Assembly (NCBI RefSeq): GCF_900112375.1
Contig: NZ_FOLS01000001.1
Span: 124,001-188,000 of the forward strand
Direction: 5' to 3'
DNA from: Pseudomonas citronellolis
GTDB taxonomy: Bacteria; Pseudomonadota; Gammaproteobacteria; Pseudomonadales; Pseudomonadaceae
DNA: 64,000 nt
Shown here: in pieces, positions 8,862-17,027 of the stretch
Numbering within the stretch: the stretch's first letter is position 1
How the letters are laid out: every line of letters starts with the position of its first letter
Notes under the pieces: generated by a model
The model's input: the letters and a program-made list of their open reading frames with translations, nothing else
Databases searched by the model: none
Told to the model about the DNA's origin: nothing
Program-made: the position numbers and the translations under genes

Positions 8862-9605
8862 TTAGCTAAATTGCAAAACCCGCGCCATGGCCTGGGAATC
8901 GTCCTCGGCGGTACGCATCATCTTCACGTGCAGCTCGAACTGGCGGGACAGCGCCAGGATCGAGGTCATCTCTTCCACCGCGTTGACGTTGCTCGCCTCG
9001 AGGAAGCCGGACTGCACGCTGGCGTTGGCGTCGGGCTGCGGCGCCGGCTGGCCCTGCTTCATGCGGATCATGCCGTCGGTGCCCTTCTCCAGTTGCTTCG
9101 GGTCCGGGGTGACCAGCTTGATGCGGTCGACGGTGGCCAGCGCGTTGGGATTGTTGCCCTGGCCGCGGACGGTGATGGTGCCGTCCTCGCCGATCTCGAT
9201 CTTTTCTTCCGGCGGAATGGCGATCGGCCCGCCGTTGCCGAGCACCGGCAAACCGTCGCCGGTGCGCAGTTGGCCGAGGGCGTCGATTTCCAGGCTGCCG
9301 GTGCGCACGTAGGCTTCGCCGCCGTCCGGGGCCTGCACGGCGATCCAGGCGTCGCCCTTGGCGGCGACGTCCAGGTCACGTCCGGTTTCCTGCAGGGCGC
9401 CGGCGGTGAAGTCGGTGGCCGGGCGTTCGCTCATGGCGAACACGCGCGCCGGAAAGCTGTCGCCGAAGACCGGCATCGCGCGCGCCTGTTCGAAGTCGCG
9501 ACGGAAACCGGTCGTGGAAATGTTCGCCAGGTTGTTGGCGTGAGCCTGCATGGCCTGCGTGTTCTGGCTCGCGCCGCTCATGGCGACATACAGCATTCTG
9601 TCCAA
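8862..9605 (-). CDS. flgF: Flagellar proximal rod protein FlgF (TTG start)
   Basis: Proximal rod protein, 247 residues, with the family N-terminus (YVAMSGASQNTQAMQAHANN, then LANISTTGFR) and C-terminus (NVNAVEEMTSILALSRQFELHVKMM). The likely start is TTG at 9605, six nt after GGAGG, giving MDRMLYVAM like other Pseudomonas FlgF. The ATG at 9596 would remove three residues and lies too far from that ribosome-binding site. It is the first gene of the flgFGHIJKL operon, transcribed from the sigma-54 promoter at 9656-9671. Confidence 0.96.
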   Translation of the reverse strand: MDRMLYVAMSGASQNTQAMQAHANNLANISTTGFRRDFEQARAMPVFGDSFPARVFAMSERPATDFTAGALQETGRDLDVAAKGDAWIAVQAPDGGEAYVRTGSLEIDALGQLRTGDGLPVLGNGGPIAIPPEEKIEIGEDGTITVRGQGNNPNALATVDRIKLVTPDPKQLEKGTDGMIRMKQGQPAPQPDANASVQSGFLEASNVNAVEEMTSILALSRQFELHVKMMRTAEDDSQAMARVLQFS

Positions 9606-9655
9606 GGCATTCCTCCAGTGCCGGGTCGGATTCCCGGCGGTGCTGGAGGTGTCTC

Positions 9656-9671
9656 AGCAAGGGCTGTGCCA
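9656..9671 (-). promoter_or_regulatory. Sigma-54 promoter of flgFGHIJKL
   Basis: Minus-strand TGGCAC-AGCCC-TTGCT fits the -24/-12 consensus TGGCAC-N5-TTGCW exactly. It lies about 50 nt upstream of the flgF start. RpoN-dependent transcription of this operon with FleQ/FleR-type activators is known in P. aeruginosa. Confidence 0.93.
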
Positions 9672-9711
9672 GAATTGAAAAATCAGCGCAAGCCGCTGAT
9701 TCGAAAGGACG

Positions 9712-9742
9712 AATGAAAAAGAAAAGGCTCCCGAAGGAGCCT
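9712..9742 (-). terminator. Rho-independent terminator after flgBCDE
   Basis: Minus strand: stem AGGCTCC/GGAGCCT with a TTCG loop, followed by TTTTCTTTTT. It lies about 55 nt past flgE and just before the flgF promoter, separating the two flagellar operons. Confidence 0.9.
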
Positions 9743-9798
9743 GAGGGGCCGTCAGGCGGCGAGGGGCTGCCGCCTGCGGCAAGAGCGCTTTGCCGCCA

Positions 9799-11106
9799 TC
9801 AACGCAGGTTGATGATGGTGTCGGAGATGGTGCTCTCGGTCTGCACGGTCTTGGCGTTGGCCTGGTAGTTGCGCTGCGCGACTATCAGGTTGACCAGCTG
9901 CGCGGTGAGGTCGACGTTGGACTCCTCCAGCGAGCCGGAACCCACCGAGCCCAGGGTGCCGGAGGTCGGCGTGCCGATCACCGCCTCGCCCGAGGCCAGC
10001 GACTGTTTCCAGGCGGTGCTGCCGACCGGGGTCAGGCCCTGGGTGTTGGCGAAGTTGGCCAGCACCAGTTGGCCGATCACCTTGGACTGGCCGTTGGTGT
10101 AGGTGGCATACATCTGCCCGTCCACGTCCACCGACAGGCCGGACATCTGGCCGGTGGCGTAGCCGTCCTGGGTCACCGCGGTGACCGCGAAGGCGGCGTT
10201 GGTCTGGGTGGTCTTGGTCAGGTCGAGGCTGATGCCGCCGGTGGCCCCGGCCGCGCCGTTGGCGCCCCAGGTCACCGGGTCGGTGGTGGAATCGGTGATC
10301 GCCGCCGGCACCCAGCCGGTGAGGGTCATGGTCTTGTCCGCATTGACGGTCATGCCGGTGGAGGTGACGCCGGTCAGTTGGCCGGAGCTGTTGAAGCTCA
10401 GCTGGCTGGTCAGCGGCGTGGTGCTGGTCGGGTCGGTCGGCGAGCGGCCGTCCACCAGGGTGTGCATGGTCCAGTTGTTGCTGCTGTCCTTGACGAAGTA
10501 GTTCGTCATGGTGTGCGAGTTGCCCTGGGAGTCGTAGATGTCCACCGAGGTCGACCAGTTGTAGCTGTCGGAATCGGCCGGGTCGAAGGTGGCGTTGGTC
10601 GGCGTGCTGGCCGCCGAGTTCAGGCTCAGCGTCGAGGTGATCTTCGAGGTCGGGCTCGGCGGCTGGTTGGCGGTGTCCACCTTCAGGTCGGTGATCACAC
10701 CGTTGACGACCGAGCCGTTGCCGTTGACGCCATAGCCCTGCAGGCGGTTGCCGGAGCCGTCGACGATGTAGCCGTTGGCATCGGTATTGAAGGAACCGTT
10801 GCGGGTGTACAGGCGGCTGCCGTTGTCGCTGACCATGAAGAAGCCGTTGCCGCTGATGGCCAGGTCCAGGCTGCGGCCGGTGGAGGTCAGGTTGCCCTGG
10901 GTGAACTGCTGCGAGACCGACTGGGTGATCACGCCGCTGCCCACGGCGTTGCGCCCGGTGCCGAGCATCGAGGCGGCATACAGGTCGGCGAACTCGGTGC
11001 GCGAGGACTTGAAGCCGGTGGTCCCGACGTTGGCGATGTTGTTGCCGGTCACGTTCAGGTCCGTGCTAGCGGCGTTCAAACCACTCAGGGCGGTATTGAA
11101 AGACAT
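9799..11106 (-). CDS. flgE: Flagellar hook protein FlgE
   Basis: FlgE is the hook subunit. It has 435 residues with the N-terminal helix MSFNTALSGLNAASTDLNVT and NNIANVGTTGFKSSRTEF, and a C-terminal SNVDLTAQLVNLIVAQRNYQ motif. The middle holds Ser/Thr/Asn-rich repeated strands of the variable hook domain, and is acidic. It is the last gene of flgBCDE and is followed by a strong terminator. Confidence 0.97.
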   Translation of the reverse strand: MSFNTALSGLNAASTDLNVTGNNIANVGTTGFKSSRTEFADLYAASMLGTGRNAVGSGVITQSVSQQFTQGNLTSTGRSLDLAISGNGFFMVSDNGSRLYTRNGSFNTDANGYIVDGSGNRLQGYGVNGNGSVVNGVITDLKVDTANQPPSPTSKITSTLSLNSAASTPTNATFDPADSDSYNWSTSVDIYDSQGNSHTMTNYFVKDSSNNWTMHTLVDGRSPTDPTSTTPLTSQLSFNSSGQLTGVTSTGMTVNADKTMTLTGWVPAAITDSTTDPVTWGANGAAGATGGISLDLTKTTQTNAAFAVTAVTQDGYATGQMSGLSVDVDGQMYATYTNGQSKVIGQLVLANFANTQGLTPVGSTAWKQSLASGEAVIGTPTSGTLGSVGSGSLEESNVDLTAQLVNLIVAQRNYQANAKTVQTESTISDTIINLR

Positions 11107-11133
11107 GGTCAGCTCCCGTGCCGAAGGACGGCG

Positions 11134-11835
11134 TTATTTTCCGATGGTCTGAATGCTGGAGGCGGAGACACTGCCTATGCCAGCTAGATTGAGGGTCATT
11201 TCCCCGCCGCTCTGGCCCAGCGTGACGCTGTTGACCGTGGCCGGCAGATAGGTGGTCAGGGCGGTGCTGGTGCCGTCCAGCGAGGCCGTGGCCTTGATGG
11301 TGTAGGTGCCGGAGGCCACCTGCTCGCCGCTGTCGTCCTTGCCGTCCCAGGTGAAGTCGATGTTGCCGCTCTTCTGGCTGCCCATGTCGATGGTGCGCAC
11401 CAGCTCGCCGTCGTCGTCATAGATTTTCAGGGTCACGCCATCGCCGTTGGACGGCATCACCAGCGAGCCCTGCACGCCGGCGCTGGGGTCGTCGACCTGG
11501 ACCTTGCTGGAGTTGACGATCACCGAGCGGCCGACCAGGGACGAGGCCTGCAGCGCCTGGGACGACTGGAACGAGGAATAGAAGTTGCCCAGGGTGGTAT
11601 CCAGGTTCTCCATGCTCTCCAGGCTGCTGAACTGGGCGAGCTGGGAGACGAACTGGGTGTTGTCCTGCGGGTCCAGCGGGTTCTGGTTGTTCAGCTGGGT
11701 GACCAGCAGTTGCAGGAACGAATCCTTGCCCAGCGCACTGGTGCCGGTTTCCGAGGTGGAAGACGAGGAACTCGACCCGGCGTTCAGCGACGAGAGGATC
11801 GAGTTCGAAGTGCTGCTGGTGTTATCGATGCTCAT
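11134..11835 (-). CDS. flgD: Flagellar hook-cap scaffold FlgD
   Basis: FlgD caps the growing hook and is removed on completion. It has 233 residues. A Ser-rich N-terminus leads into the conserved GKDSFLQLLVTQLNNQNPLD segment, followed by the FlgD Tudor/FnIII-like domain with WDGKDDSGEQVASGTYTI. It lies 27 nt before flgE in the operon. Confidence 0.97.
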   Translation of the reverse strand: MSIDNTSSTSNSILSSLNAGSSSSSSTSETGTSALGKDSFLQLLVTQLNNQNPLDPQDNTQFVSQLAQFSSLESMENLDTTLGNFYSSFQSSQALQASSLVGRSVIVNSSKVQVDDPSAGVQGSLVMPSNGDGVTLKIYDDDGELVRTIDMGSQKSGNIDFTWDGKDDSGEQVASGTYTIKATASLDGTSTALTTYLPATVNSVTLGQSGGEMTLNLAGIGSVSASSIQTIGK

Positions 11836-11851
11836 GGGGCGTCCTCTGCGC

Positions 11852-12292
11852 TTACTGACCCAGGGTCAGGACCTTCTGCATCATCTGCTTGGCGGTGTTC
11901 ATCATTTCCGCATTGCTCTGGAAGGAGCGGCTGGCGGACATCATGTCGGCCATCTCCTCCACCACGTTGACGTTGGGGTAGTACACGTAGCCGTTGGCGT
12001 CGGCGGCCGGATGGTTCGGCTCGTAGCGCGGCACCAGCGGGCTCTGGTCCTCGACCACGCCCATCACCTGCACGCCGGTGCCGGCCTGGTCGGTGTCCTG
12101 GAACAGCGAGCCCTGGCCGCTCTGCGCCTGCTGGAACATGGCGGAGAACACCGGGTGGCGGGCGCGGTAGGTCTGGTCGATGCTCGAGGACACGCTCTCG
12201 GCGTTGGCGATGTTCGAGGCGGTGGTGTTCAGACGGGTGGTCTGGGCACTCATGCCGCTACCGGCGATGTTGAAGACACTGGCAAGGGACAT
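11852..12292 (-). CDS. flgC: Flagellar proximal rod protein FlgC
   Basis: Proximal rod protein, 146 residues, starting MSLASVFNIAGSGMSAQTTR and containing NTTASNIANAES and the C-terminal NVNVVEEMADMMSASRSFQS. The ATG at 12292 is preferred to the in-frame GTG at 12301 because a GGAGAG site lies seven to eight nt before it and it matches other FlgC starts. It begins 6 nt after flgB ends. Confidence 0.97.
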   Translation of the reverse strand: MSLASVFNIAGSGMSAQTTRLNTTASNIANAESVSSSIDQTYRARHPVFSAMFQQAQSGQGSLFQDTDQAGTGVQVMGVVEDQSPLVPRYEPNHPAADANGYVYYPNVNVVEEMADMMSASRSFQSNAEMMNTAKQMMQKVLTLGQ

Positions 12293-12297
12293 GGCTA

Positions 12298-12705
12298 TCA
12301 CTCTCCGCGCAGGGCGCCCATCAGGCCTTTGAACTTGCTGTTGAGGAAGGTGAAGCTGGCCTGGAACTGCACGGCGTTCTGCGCGTAGTTGGCCTGCTCG
12401 ACCTGCTCGTCGACGGTGTTCTGGTCGATGGAGGGATTGGTCGGGATGCGGTATTTCAGCGAGTCGTCACCCATGGCCACTCCGTCGGCCTCGATGTGCC
12501 GGGCGTTGGTGACGGCGGTGCTGAAGGTGCCGCTCTTGGCCTTGTCGGCCTGGGCCGCGAGCACCGAAGCGAAGTCCAGGTCGCGCGCCTTGTAGTTGGG
12601 GGTGTCGGCGTTGGCCAGGTTGTTGGCCAGCACTTCGGCGCGCTGCGAGCGGAAGCTGAGCGCTTGTGCGTGGATGCCGAGGGCGGAGTCGAAGCTGATG
12701 CTCAT
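12298..12705 (-). CDS. flgB: Flagellar proximal rod protein FlgB
   Basis: First rod protein gene of the flgBCDE operon, 135 residues, MSISFDSALGIHAQALSFRS followed by RAEVLANNLANADTPNYKARDLDF. The ATG at 12705 matches family starts; an in-frame GTG at 12711 would add two residues. Transcription is from the sigma-54 promoter at 12747-12762. Confidence 0.97.
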   Translation of the reverse strand: MSISFDSALGIHAQALSFRSQRAEVLANNLANADTPNYKARDLDFASVLAAQADKAKSGTFSTAVTNARHIEADGVAMGDDSLKYRIPTNPSIDQNTVDEQVEQANYAQNAVQFQASFTFLNSKFKGLMGALRGE

Positions 12706-12746
12706 GGTCACGAACCTGTTTGCCGGTGTGGGCTTGCCAGCACTTC

Positions 12747-12762
12747 AGCAAGGTGCGTGCCA
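12747..12762 (-). promoter_or_regulatory. Sigma-54 promoter of flgBCDE
   Basis: Minus-strand TGGCAC-GCACC-TTGCT, a perfect -24/-12 match about 42 nt upstream of flgB. It has the same architecture as the flgF promoter. Confidence 0.93.
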
Positions 12763-12960
12763 AAACGTTAAATCCTTATGAATCAATGAATTGCCGATGA
12801 TCCGCGAGCGGCAAAGGGCGGCAAACCGCGGCAAGCGGCAAGGCCTTACCGCCCGGCGGCAATGCGTTCTGCCCATTCGAAGGGGTGAGCGGTGACGTAG
12901 GTGTTGGGCTCAAGAACACCCTCCGTGCCACCGGGGCGTCCGGCGTGGGCGGTGGGTCCA

Positions 12961-13157
12961 ATCGCGGACAAGTCCGCTCCTACGCCCGTGCTTCCCTGGA
13001 ACCGTAGGATGGGTTGAACCTGCGAAACCCATGCGGTGGTGACGATGGGTATCGCTTCGCTCAACCCATCCTACGGGGTGTGGTGTTTGCCGGAAGCGTA
13101 GGAACGGACTCCGTCCGCGATTCGGCGGATAACGCCGCAGGCGTCATGCGCCCTACG
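12961..13157. repeat. Composite REP module (R3 half, R4, R3 half, R5) between flgB and cheR
   Basis: Contains ATCGCGGACAAGTCCGCTCC then TACG (12961-12984). Next is an imperfect palindrome CGTAGGATGGGTTGA...TCAACCCATCCTACG (13003-13075), then CGTAGGAACGGACTCCGTCC (13097-13125) and GGCGGATAACGCC...GCGCCCTACG (13124-13157). The first three parts recur in the same order, with related flanks, at 33446-33633. The rest of 12763-12960 shows no gene. Confidence 0.85.
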
Positions 13158-13254
13158 ATGAAACCTCCGCACACTCCGAAACGCCCCTTCAATCCATCCG
13201 ACGAAAGCCCCCAGGCACAGCCGGCAAGACGGCGAACGGCTCGTGCGGATAGGC

Positions 13255-13279
13255 GAAGGGCGCCCCAGGGGCGCCCTTC
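13255..13279 (-). terminator. Probable cheR terminator hairpin
   Basis: An 11-bp perfect GC-rich stem (GAAGGGCGCCC/GGGCGCCCTTC) with a 3-nt loop, about 20 nt past the cheR stop. There is no clear T-tract on the minus strand, so termination is inferred from position and stem strength. Confidence 0.55.
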
Positions 13280-13300
13280 TGTGATCGGCATAATGCCCGG

Positions 13301-14122
13301 CTACTTGGCCTTGTAGATGATCCCCGGGTTGCACTGGACCATCTGGTAATGCTCCGGCAGCCCATTGAGCGCCTCGGAAGCGCCGAGGAACAGATAGCCG
13401 CCGGGCTTGAGCGCCGCGTGCATGCGCAGCAGGATGTCGCGCTTGACCTCGGCGGAGAAGTAGATGAGCACGTTGCGGCAGAAGATCAGGTCGAACTTGC
13501 CGAGGGTGGCGTAGCTCTCCAGCAGGTTCAGCGCGCGGAACTCGACGCGGCCCTTGATCGCCGGCTTCACCGCCCAGCGCCCCGGCCCCTTGGTGTCGAA
13601 GTAGCGCTGCAGGCGCTCCTGGGACAGCCCGCGGCCGATGGCCAGGCTGTCGTACTCGCCGGCCTTCGCCGCGTTGAGCATGGAACCGGAGAGGTCGGTG
13701 GCGACGATCTGCACGCCGGCCTTGAGCTGGCCGAGGTTGGTCTTCTCGAACTCGTCGATGGTCATCGACAGCGAATAGGGCTCCTGCCCCGAGGAGCAGG
13801 CCGCCGACCAGATGCGCAGGCGCTGGCCCGGGTTGGCCTTGATCAGCTCGGCGAGGATGCGGTTCTTCAGCACCTCGAAGGGGTAGGTGTCGCGAAACCA
13901 GAGGGTCTCGTTGGTGGTCATGGCATCCACCACCTGCTCGCGCAGCTGGCTGCGGACCTGGATCTTCTGCACCAGCTCGCCCAGGCTCTTGATGCCCTGC
14001 TGCTCCATCAGCTTGTTCAGGCGGCTGGCGACCAGGTACTGCTTGTTGGCACCCAGGACGATGCCGCAGGCCTTTTCCAGGAAGTCCCGGAACAGCTCGA
14101 ATTCCATGTTGGTCGATGTCAC
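13301..14122 (-). CDS. cheR: Chemotaxis protein methyltransferase CheR
   Basis: Transfers methyl groups from S-adenosylmethionine to glutamates of chemoreceptors. It has 273 residues. The N-terminal all-alpha domain is residues 1-70 and is followed by NETLWFRDTYPFEVL (71-85), the SAM-binding region around IWSAACSSGQEPYS (104-117) and the C-terminal DLIFCRNVLIYF motif. The GTG start at 14122 fits the family length, has GAGG upstream and follows cheV by about 95 nt. An internal ATG at 14107 is possible. Confidence 0.96.
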   Translation of the reverse strand: MTSTNMEFELFRDFLEKACGIVLGANKQYLVASRLNKLMEQQGIKSLGELVQKIQVRSQLREQVVDAMTTNETLWFRDTYPFEVLKNRILAELIKANPGQRLRIWSAACSSGQEPYSLSMTIDEFEKTNLGQLKAGVQIVATDLSGSMLNAAKAGEYDSLAIGRGLSQERLQRYFDTKGPGRWAVKPAIKGRVEFRALNLLESYATLGKFDLIFCRNVLIYFSAEVKRDILLRMHAALKPGGYLFLGASEALNGLPEHYQMVQCNPGIIYKAK

Positions 14123-14217
14123 CGATCACGCCTCTTTCCAGTTGGCCGGGCGTCGATCCCGACGCCAGGCGGCCGGGGTCGCCCCCGGCCGTTGCAGACT
14201 ACCCCGAAGTGCCCTCC

Positions 14218-15150
14218 TCAGCGTGCGTCCGCCGCCTTGATGCGCTCGACGACACGCGCCGCCAGATCATCGGGCCGGAACTTGGCGAGGAAGTCGTTGG
14301 CGCCGACCTTCCGCACCATCGCCTGGTTGAACACCCCGGACAGCGAAGTATGCAGGAGAATGTGCAGGTCCTGCAGCCGCGGATCGTGGCGAATCTCCGC
14401 GGTCAGGGTGTAGCCATCCATTTCCGGCATCTCGATGTCGGAGATCACCATCAGCAATTCCTGGCCCGGATTGCCACCGGCGGCCAGCATCTGTTGAAGG
14501 TAGTCCAGCGCCTGGCGTCCGTCATTGAGCGCGAGCACTTCCACACCGACAGTCTCCAGGCAGCGGATCAGTTGCTTGCGCGCCACCGAGGAGTCGTCCA
14601 CCACCAGCACCCGCTTGGTCACCGCCTGGGCCTGGGTGTCGGCGTCGATCACGCCTTCGGAGATGTCCTCGCTGGTGGGCGCGACCTCGGCGAGGATCTT
14701 CTCCACGTCGATGATCTCCACCAGTTGCTTGTCCACCCGCGTCACCGCCGTCAGGTAGTGGTCGCGGCCGGTGCCCTTGGGTGGCGGATGGATCTCCTCC
14801 CAGTTCATGTTGACGATGCGTTCCACCGAATGCACCAGGAAGCCCTGCACCTTGGTGTTGTACTCGGTGATGATCACGAAGCTGTTGTCGATCTCGCGCA
14901 GGCCGCGACGGCCGGTGGCCATCGACAGGTCGAGGATCGGAATGGTGCCGCCACGGATGTTCGCCACCCCGCGCACCACCGGACTGGACTTGGGCATCAC
15001 GGTCAGGCGCGGGCACTGCAGTACCTCCTTCACCTTGAACACGTTGATGCCGTACAACTGGCTGCCATCCAGCCGGAACAGCAGCAGTTCGAGACGATTC
15101 TGCCCAACCAGCTGCGTTCGCTGGTTGACCGAATCCATGACTCCGGCCAT
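14218..15150 (-). CDS. cheV: Chemotaxis coupling/response-regulator protein CheV
   Basis: A CheW-like coupling domain (about residues 15-160) fused to a receiver domain (about 178-305). The phospho-acceptor is about D238 in VISDIEMPEMDG. It links receptors to CheA and is thought to help adaptation through phosphorylation. The ATG at 15150 follows a GGGGG site and gives 310 residues, as in P. aeruginosa. It is divergent from flgA with about 70 nt between them, and is cotranscribed with cheR. Confidence 0.96.
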   Translation of the reverse strand: MAGVMDSVNQRTQLVGQNRLELLLFRLDGSQLYGINVFKVKEVLQCPRLTVMPKSSPVVRGVANIRGGTIPILDLSMATGRRGLREIDNSFVIITEYNTKVQGFLVHSVERIVNMNWEEIHPPPKGTGRDHYLTAVTRVDKQLVEIIDVEKILAEVAPTSEDISEGVIDADTQAQAVTKRVLVVDDSSVARKQLIRCLETVGVEVLALNDGRQALDYLQQMLAAGGNPGQELLMVISDIEMPEMDGYTLTAEIRHDPRLQDLHILLHTSLSGVFNQAMVRKVGANDFLAKFRPDDLAARVVERIKAADAR

Positions 15151-15191
15151 TGCGCCCCCTTCGTATCCGCCGTGCCGCCCAGGGCGGCAAT

Positions 15192-15207
15192 CGGCACGAG
15201 CCTTGCT
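15192..15207 (+). promoter_or_regulatory. Candidate sigma-54 promoter of flgA
   Basis: CGGCAC-GAGCC-TTGCT differs from the -24/-12 consensus only in its first base. flgA is an RpoN-dependent flagellar gene in P. aeruginosa. The predicted transcription start falls within a few bases of the flgA ATG, so the mRNA leader would be extremely short. Confidence 0.65.
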
Positions 15208-15219
15208 TGAAGTCGTGGC

Positions 15220-15978
15220 ATGAAACTGCCAACGACGTTTTTCCGACGGTCCCGAGCCCATGCCCTGTCACTCTGCGGAGTGCTCGGCATGCTGGGCGCG
15301 TTCGCCCCGGGTCCGACCTGGGCCGACGACTTCACCGCGCCCGAGATTCTTATCGGCTCCACCCAGGGCTTTCTTGAGTTCAAGGTGGAAGATTATCTGC
15401 AACGCAGCGGTATCGACGCACGCTACGAGATAGAAGTGGCGCGCATCGACCCGCGCCTGCGCCTGGCGGCCTGCGACAAGGACCTGACGCAATCCCTGGA
15501 AAGCCCCGCGCAGCCCGTGGGGCGCGTCTCGGTGCTGGTGCGCTGCGAAGGCTCCTCGCCCTGGTCGGTGTACGTGCCGGCGCAGGTCAAGCTGTTCCGC
15601 CAGGTGGTGGTCACCACCCAGCCGCTCAAGCGCGACCACGTGCTGGAGCCGGGCGACATCAGCCTGATGGAGCGCGACATCGGCCTGCTCAGCCAGGGCT
15701 ACCTGACCGACCCGCAGCAGGCCGTGGGGCAGAAGCTCAAGCGACCGGCGGTCAGCGACCAGATCCTCGCCCCGGTCTTCCTCGAACAGGCCGCGGCGGT
15801 GCGCAAGGGCGACCAGGTGGTGATCCGCGCGCAGACCGGCGCGGTCAACGTGGTGATGCCCGGCGAGGCCATGGCCGACGGGGTGCCCGGCGAGCAGATT
15901 CGCGTGCGCAACCTGCGTTCGCAGCGCATCATCAGGGCCCGGGTGGTGGAACCAGGCGCGGTGCAGGTCACGCTCTAG
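15220..15978 (+). CDS. flgA: Flagellar P-ring assembly chaperone FlgA
   Basis: Periplasmic chaperone for FlgI polymerisation, 252 residues. A signal peptide covers about residues 1-34 (SLCGVLGMLGAFAPGPTWA, cleaved before DDFTAPE). The body ends in a SAF-like domain (RRDHVLEPGD-type segment, KRPAVSDQILAPVFLEQ, GDQVVIRAQTGAVNVVM). The ribosome-binding site is weak and the ATG almost coincides with the predicted sigma-54 start site. An internal ATG at codon 24 would destroy the signal peptide, so the first ATG is preferred. Confidence 0.94.
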   Translation: MKLPTTFFRRSRAHALSLCGVLGMLGAFAPGPTWADDFTAPEILIGSTQGFLEFKVEDYLQRSGIDARYEIEVARIDPRLRLAACDKDLTQSLESPAQPVGRVSVLVRCEGSSPWSVYVPAQVKLFRQVVVTTQPLKRDHVLEPGDISLMERDIGLLSQGYLTDPQQAVGQKLKRPAVSDQILAPVFLEQAAAVRKGDQVVIRAQTGAVNVVMPGEAMADGVPGEQIRVRNLRSQRIIRARVVEPGAVQVTL

Positions 15979-15988
15979 CGGCGGAAGT

Positions 15989-16006
15989 CTGGCGCTTGCG
16001 CGCCAG
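15989..16006 (+). terminator. Hairpin after flgA
   Basis: A 7-bp stem CTGGCGC/GCGCCAG with a TTGC loop, 10 nt past the flgA stop. Only a weak pyrimidine tail (CCTTCACT) follows, so it may be a partial terminator before the flgM promoter. Confidence 0.4.
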
Positions 16007-16045
16007 CCTTCACTAAACTGTGCGAAGGCGCACGAAAAACCGCCC

Positions 16046-16072
16046 TAAAGTTTTACGGATGTCAGCCGAAAC
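16046..16072 (+). promoter_or_regulatory. Sigma-28 (FliA) promoter of flgM
   Basis: TAAAGTTT-N11-GCCGAAAC closely matches the FliA consensus (TAAAGTTT-N11-GCCGATAA). It lies about 40 nt upstream of flgM. FliA-dependent late expression of its own anti-sigma factor is the standard feedback arrangement. Confidence 0.9.
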
Positions 16073-16111
16073 CTACAGGCAAGCGTCCTAAACCCGCAGA
16101 GGTTCACTACC

Positions 16112-16429
16112 ATGGTCATCGACTTCAACCGGCTGAACAATGCCAGCGCGCCGGTCTCCACCGGCAGCACCGGCAAGCCCCAGGCCGGCCGCAGCGAAGC
16201 CGCCGGCAGCGAAAGCGCCGGCAGCGCGTCGGCCGCTGGCAGCGGTGAGTCCGTGCAACTGAGCAGCACCGCCCAGCAATTGCAGAAAGCCAGCGACCAG
16301 CTGAAAGACCAACCCGTCGTCGACTCGGAAAAGGTCGCGCGGCTGAAGCAGGCCATCGCCGATGGCAGCTACCAGGTCGACAGCCAGAAAGTCGCCGGCA
16401 AACTGCTCGACTTCGAATCCCAGCGCTGA
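16112..16429 (+). CDS. flgM: Anti-sigma-28 factor FlgM
   Basis: FlgM binds FliA and is secreted when the hook is finished, releasing late gene expression. It has 105 residues. The N-terminal half is a disordered Ser/Gly/Ala tract (about 15-48), expected for the secreted unfolded portion. The C-terminal FliA-binding helices contain [20 protein letters not shown] and [10 protein letters not shown]. An AGAGG site precedes the ATG by nine nt. It is followed by flgN and flgZ on the same strand. Confidence 0.95.
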   Translation: MVIDFNRLNNASAPVSTGSTGKPQAGRSEAAGSESAGSASAAGSGESVQLSSTAQQLQKASDQLKDQPVVDSEKVARLKQAIADGSYQVDSQKVAGKLLDFESQR

Positions 16430-16469
16430 GCGCGGGGTTCCCCAAGGACGCCCTGAACGCCGAGCCGTC

Positions 16470-16937
16470 ATGCCAAACGCCAGCCTGCTCCACCTGATCA
16501 CCGAGGATATCGGCGCCGCCGAGGCTCTTCTGCAGCTGATCGAGGACGAATTCCACGCCCTCGACGCGCGTGACCTGGAGCGCCTGCAGGGCCTGCTCGA
16601 CAGCAAGCTGCCGCTGCTCCAGCAGTTGGAGCGCAATGGCCGCCAGCGCAGCGAGACGCTGCGCCAGGCCGGCGTCAGCAGCGACCGCGCCGGCCTCGCC
16701 GCGCTGGCCGCGCAGGGCAAGGTGGAGCCGGGCACCGTGGAACTCAGCGAGCGCCTGGCGGCGCTGCTGGAACAGTGCCAGCAGGCCAACCTGCGCAACG
16801 GCCGCATCATCCGCAACAACCAGCACGCCACCGGTCGCCTGCTGGACATCCTCCGCGGCCAGGACACCCCCAGTCTCTACGACCGCCGCGGCGGCGCGAC
16901 CCAGGGCAGCCGCCAGCGTCCCCTCAGCCAGGCCTGA
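16470..16937 (+). CDS. flgN: Flagellar export chaperone FlgN
   Basis: Cytoplasmic chaperone for FlgK and FlgL, 155 residues, mostly alpha-helical and rich in Leu, Gln and Glu. Family features are the N-terminal helix LLHLITEDIGAAEALLQLIE, the central LPLLQQLERNGRQRSETL and the NGRIIRNNQHATGRLLDILR stretch. The ATG at 16470 is chosen over an upstream in-frame ATG that lies inside flgM and would add 36 residues of frameshifted flgM sequence. Confidence 0.93.
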   Translation: MPNASLLHLITEDIGAAEALLQLIEDEFHALDARDLERLQGLLDSKLPLLQQLERNGRQRSETLRQAGVSSDRAGLAALAAQGKVEPGTVELSERLAALLEQCQQANLRNGRIIRNNQHATGRLLDILRGQDTPSLYDRRGGATQGSRQRPLSQA

Positions 16938-17027
16938 ACCCTGGCGCCCGGCAGGGCGATGCGGCAGAATGCCATCGCCTTGCAAAAGAAAATTCCCACA
17001 ATAAATACATCTGGAGATCGTAGGACA

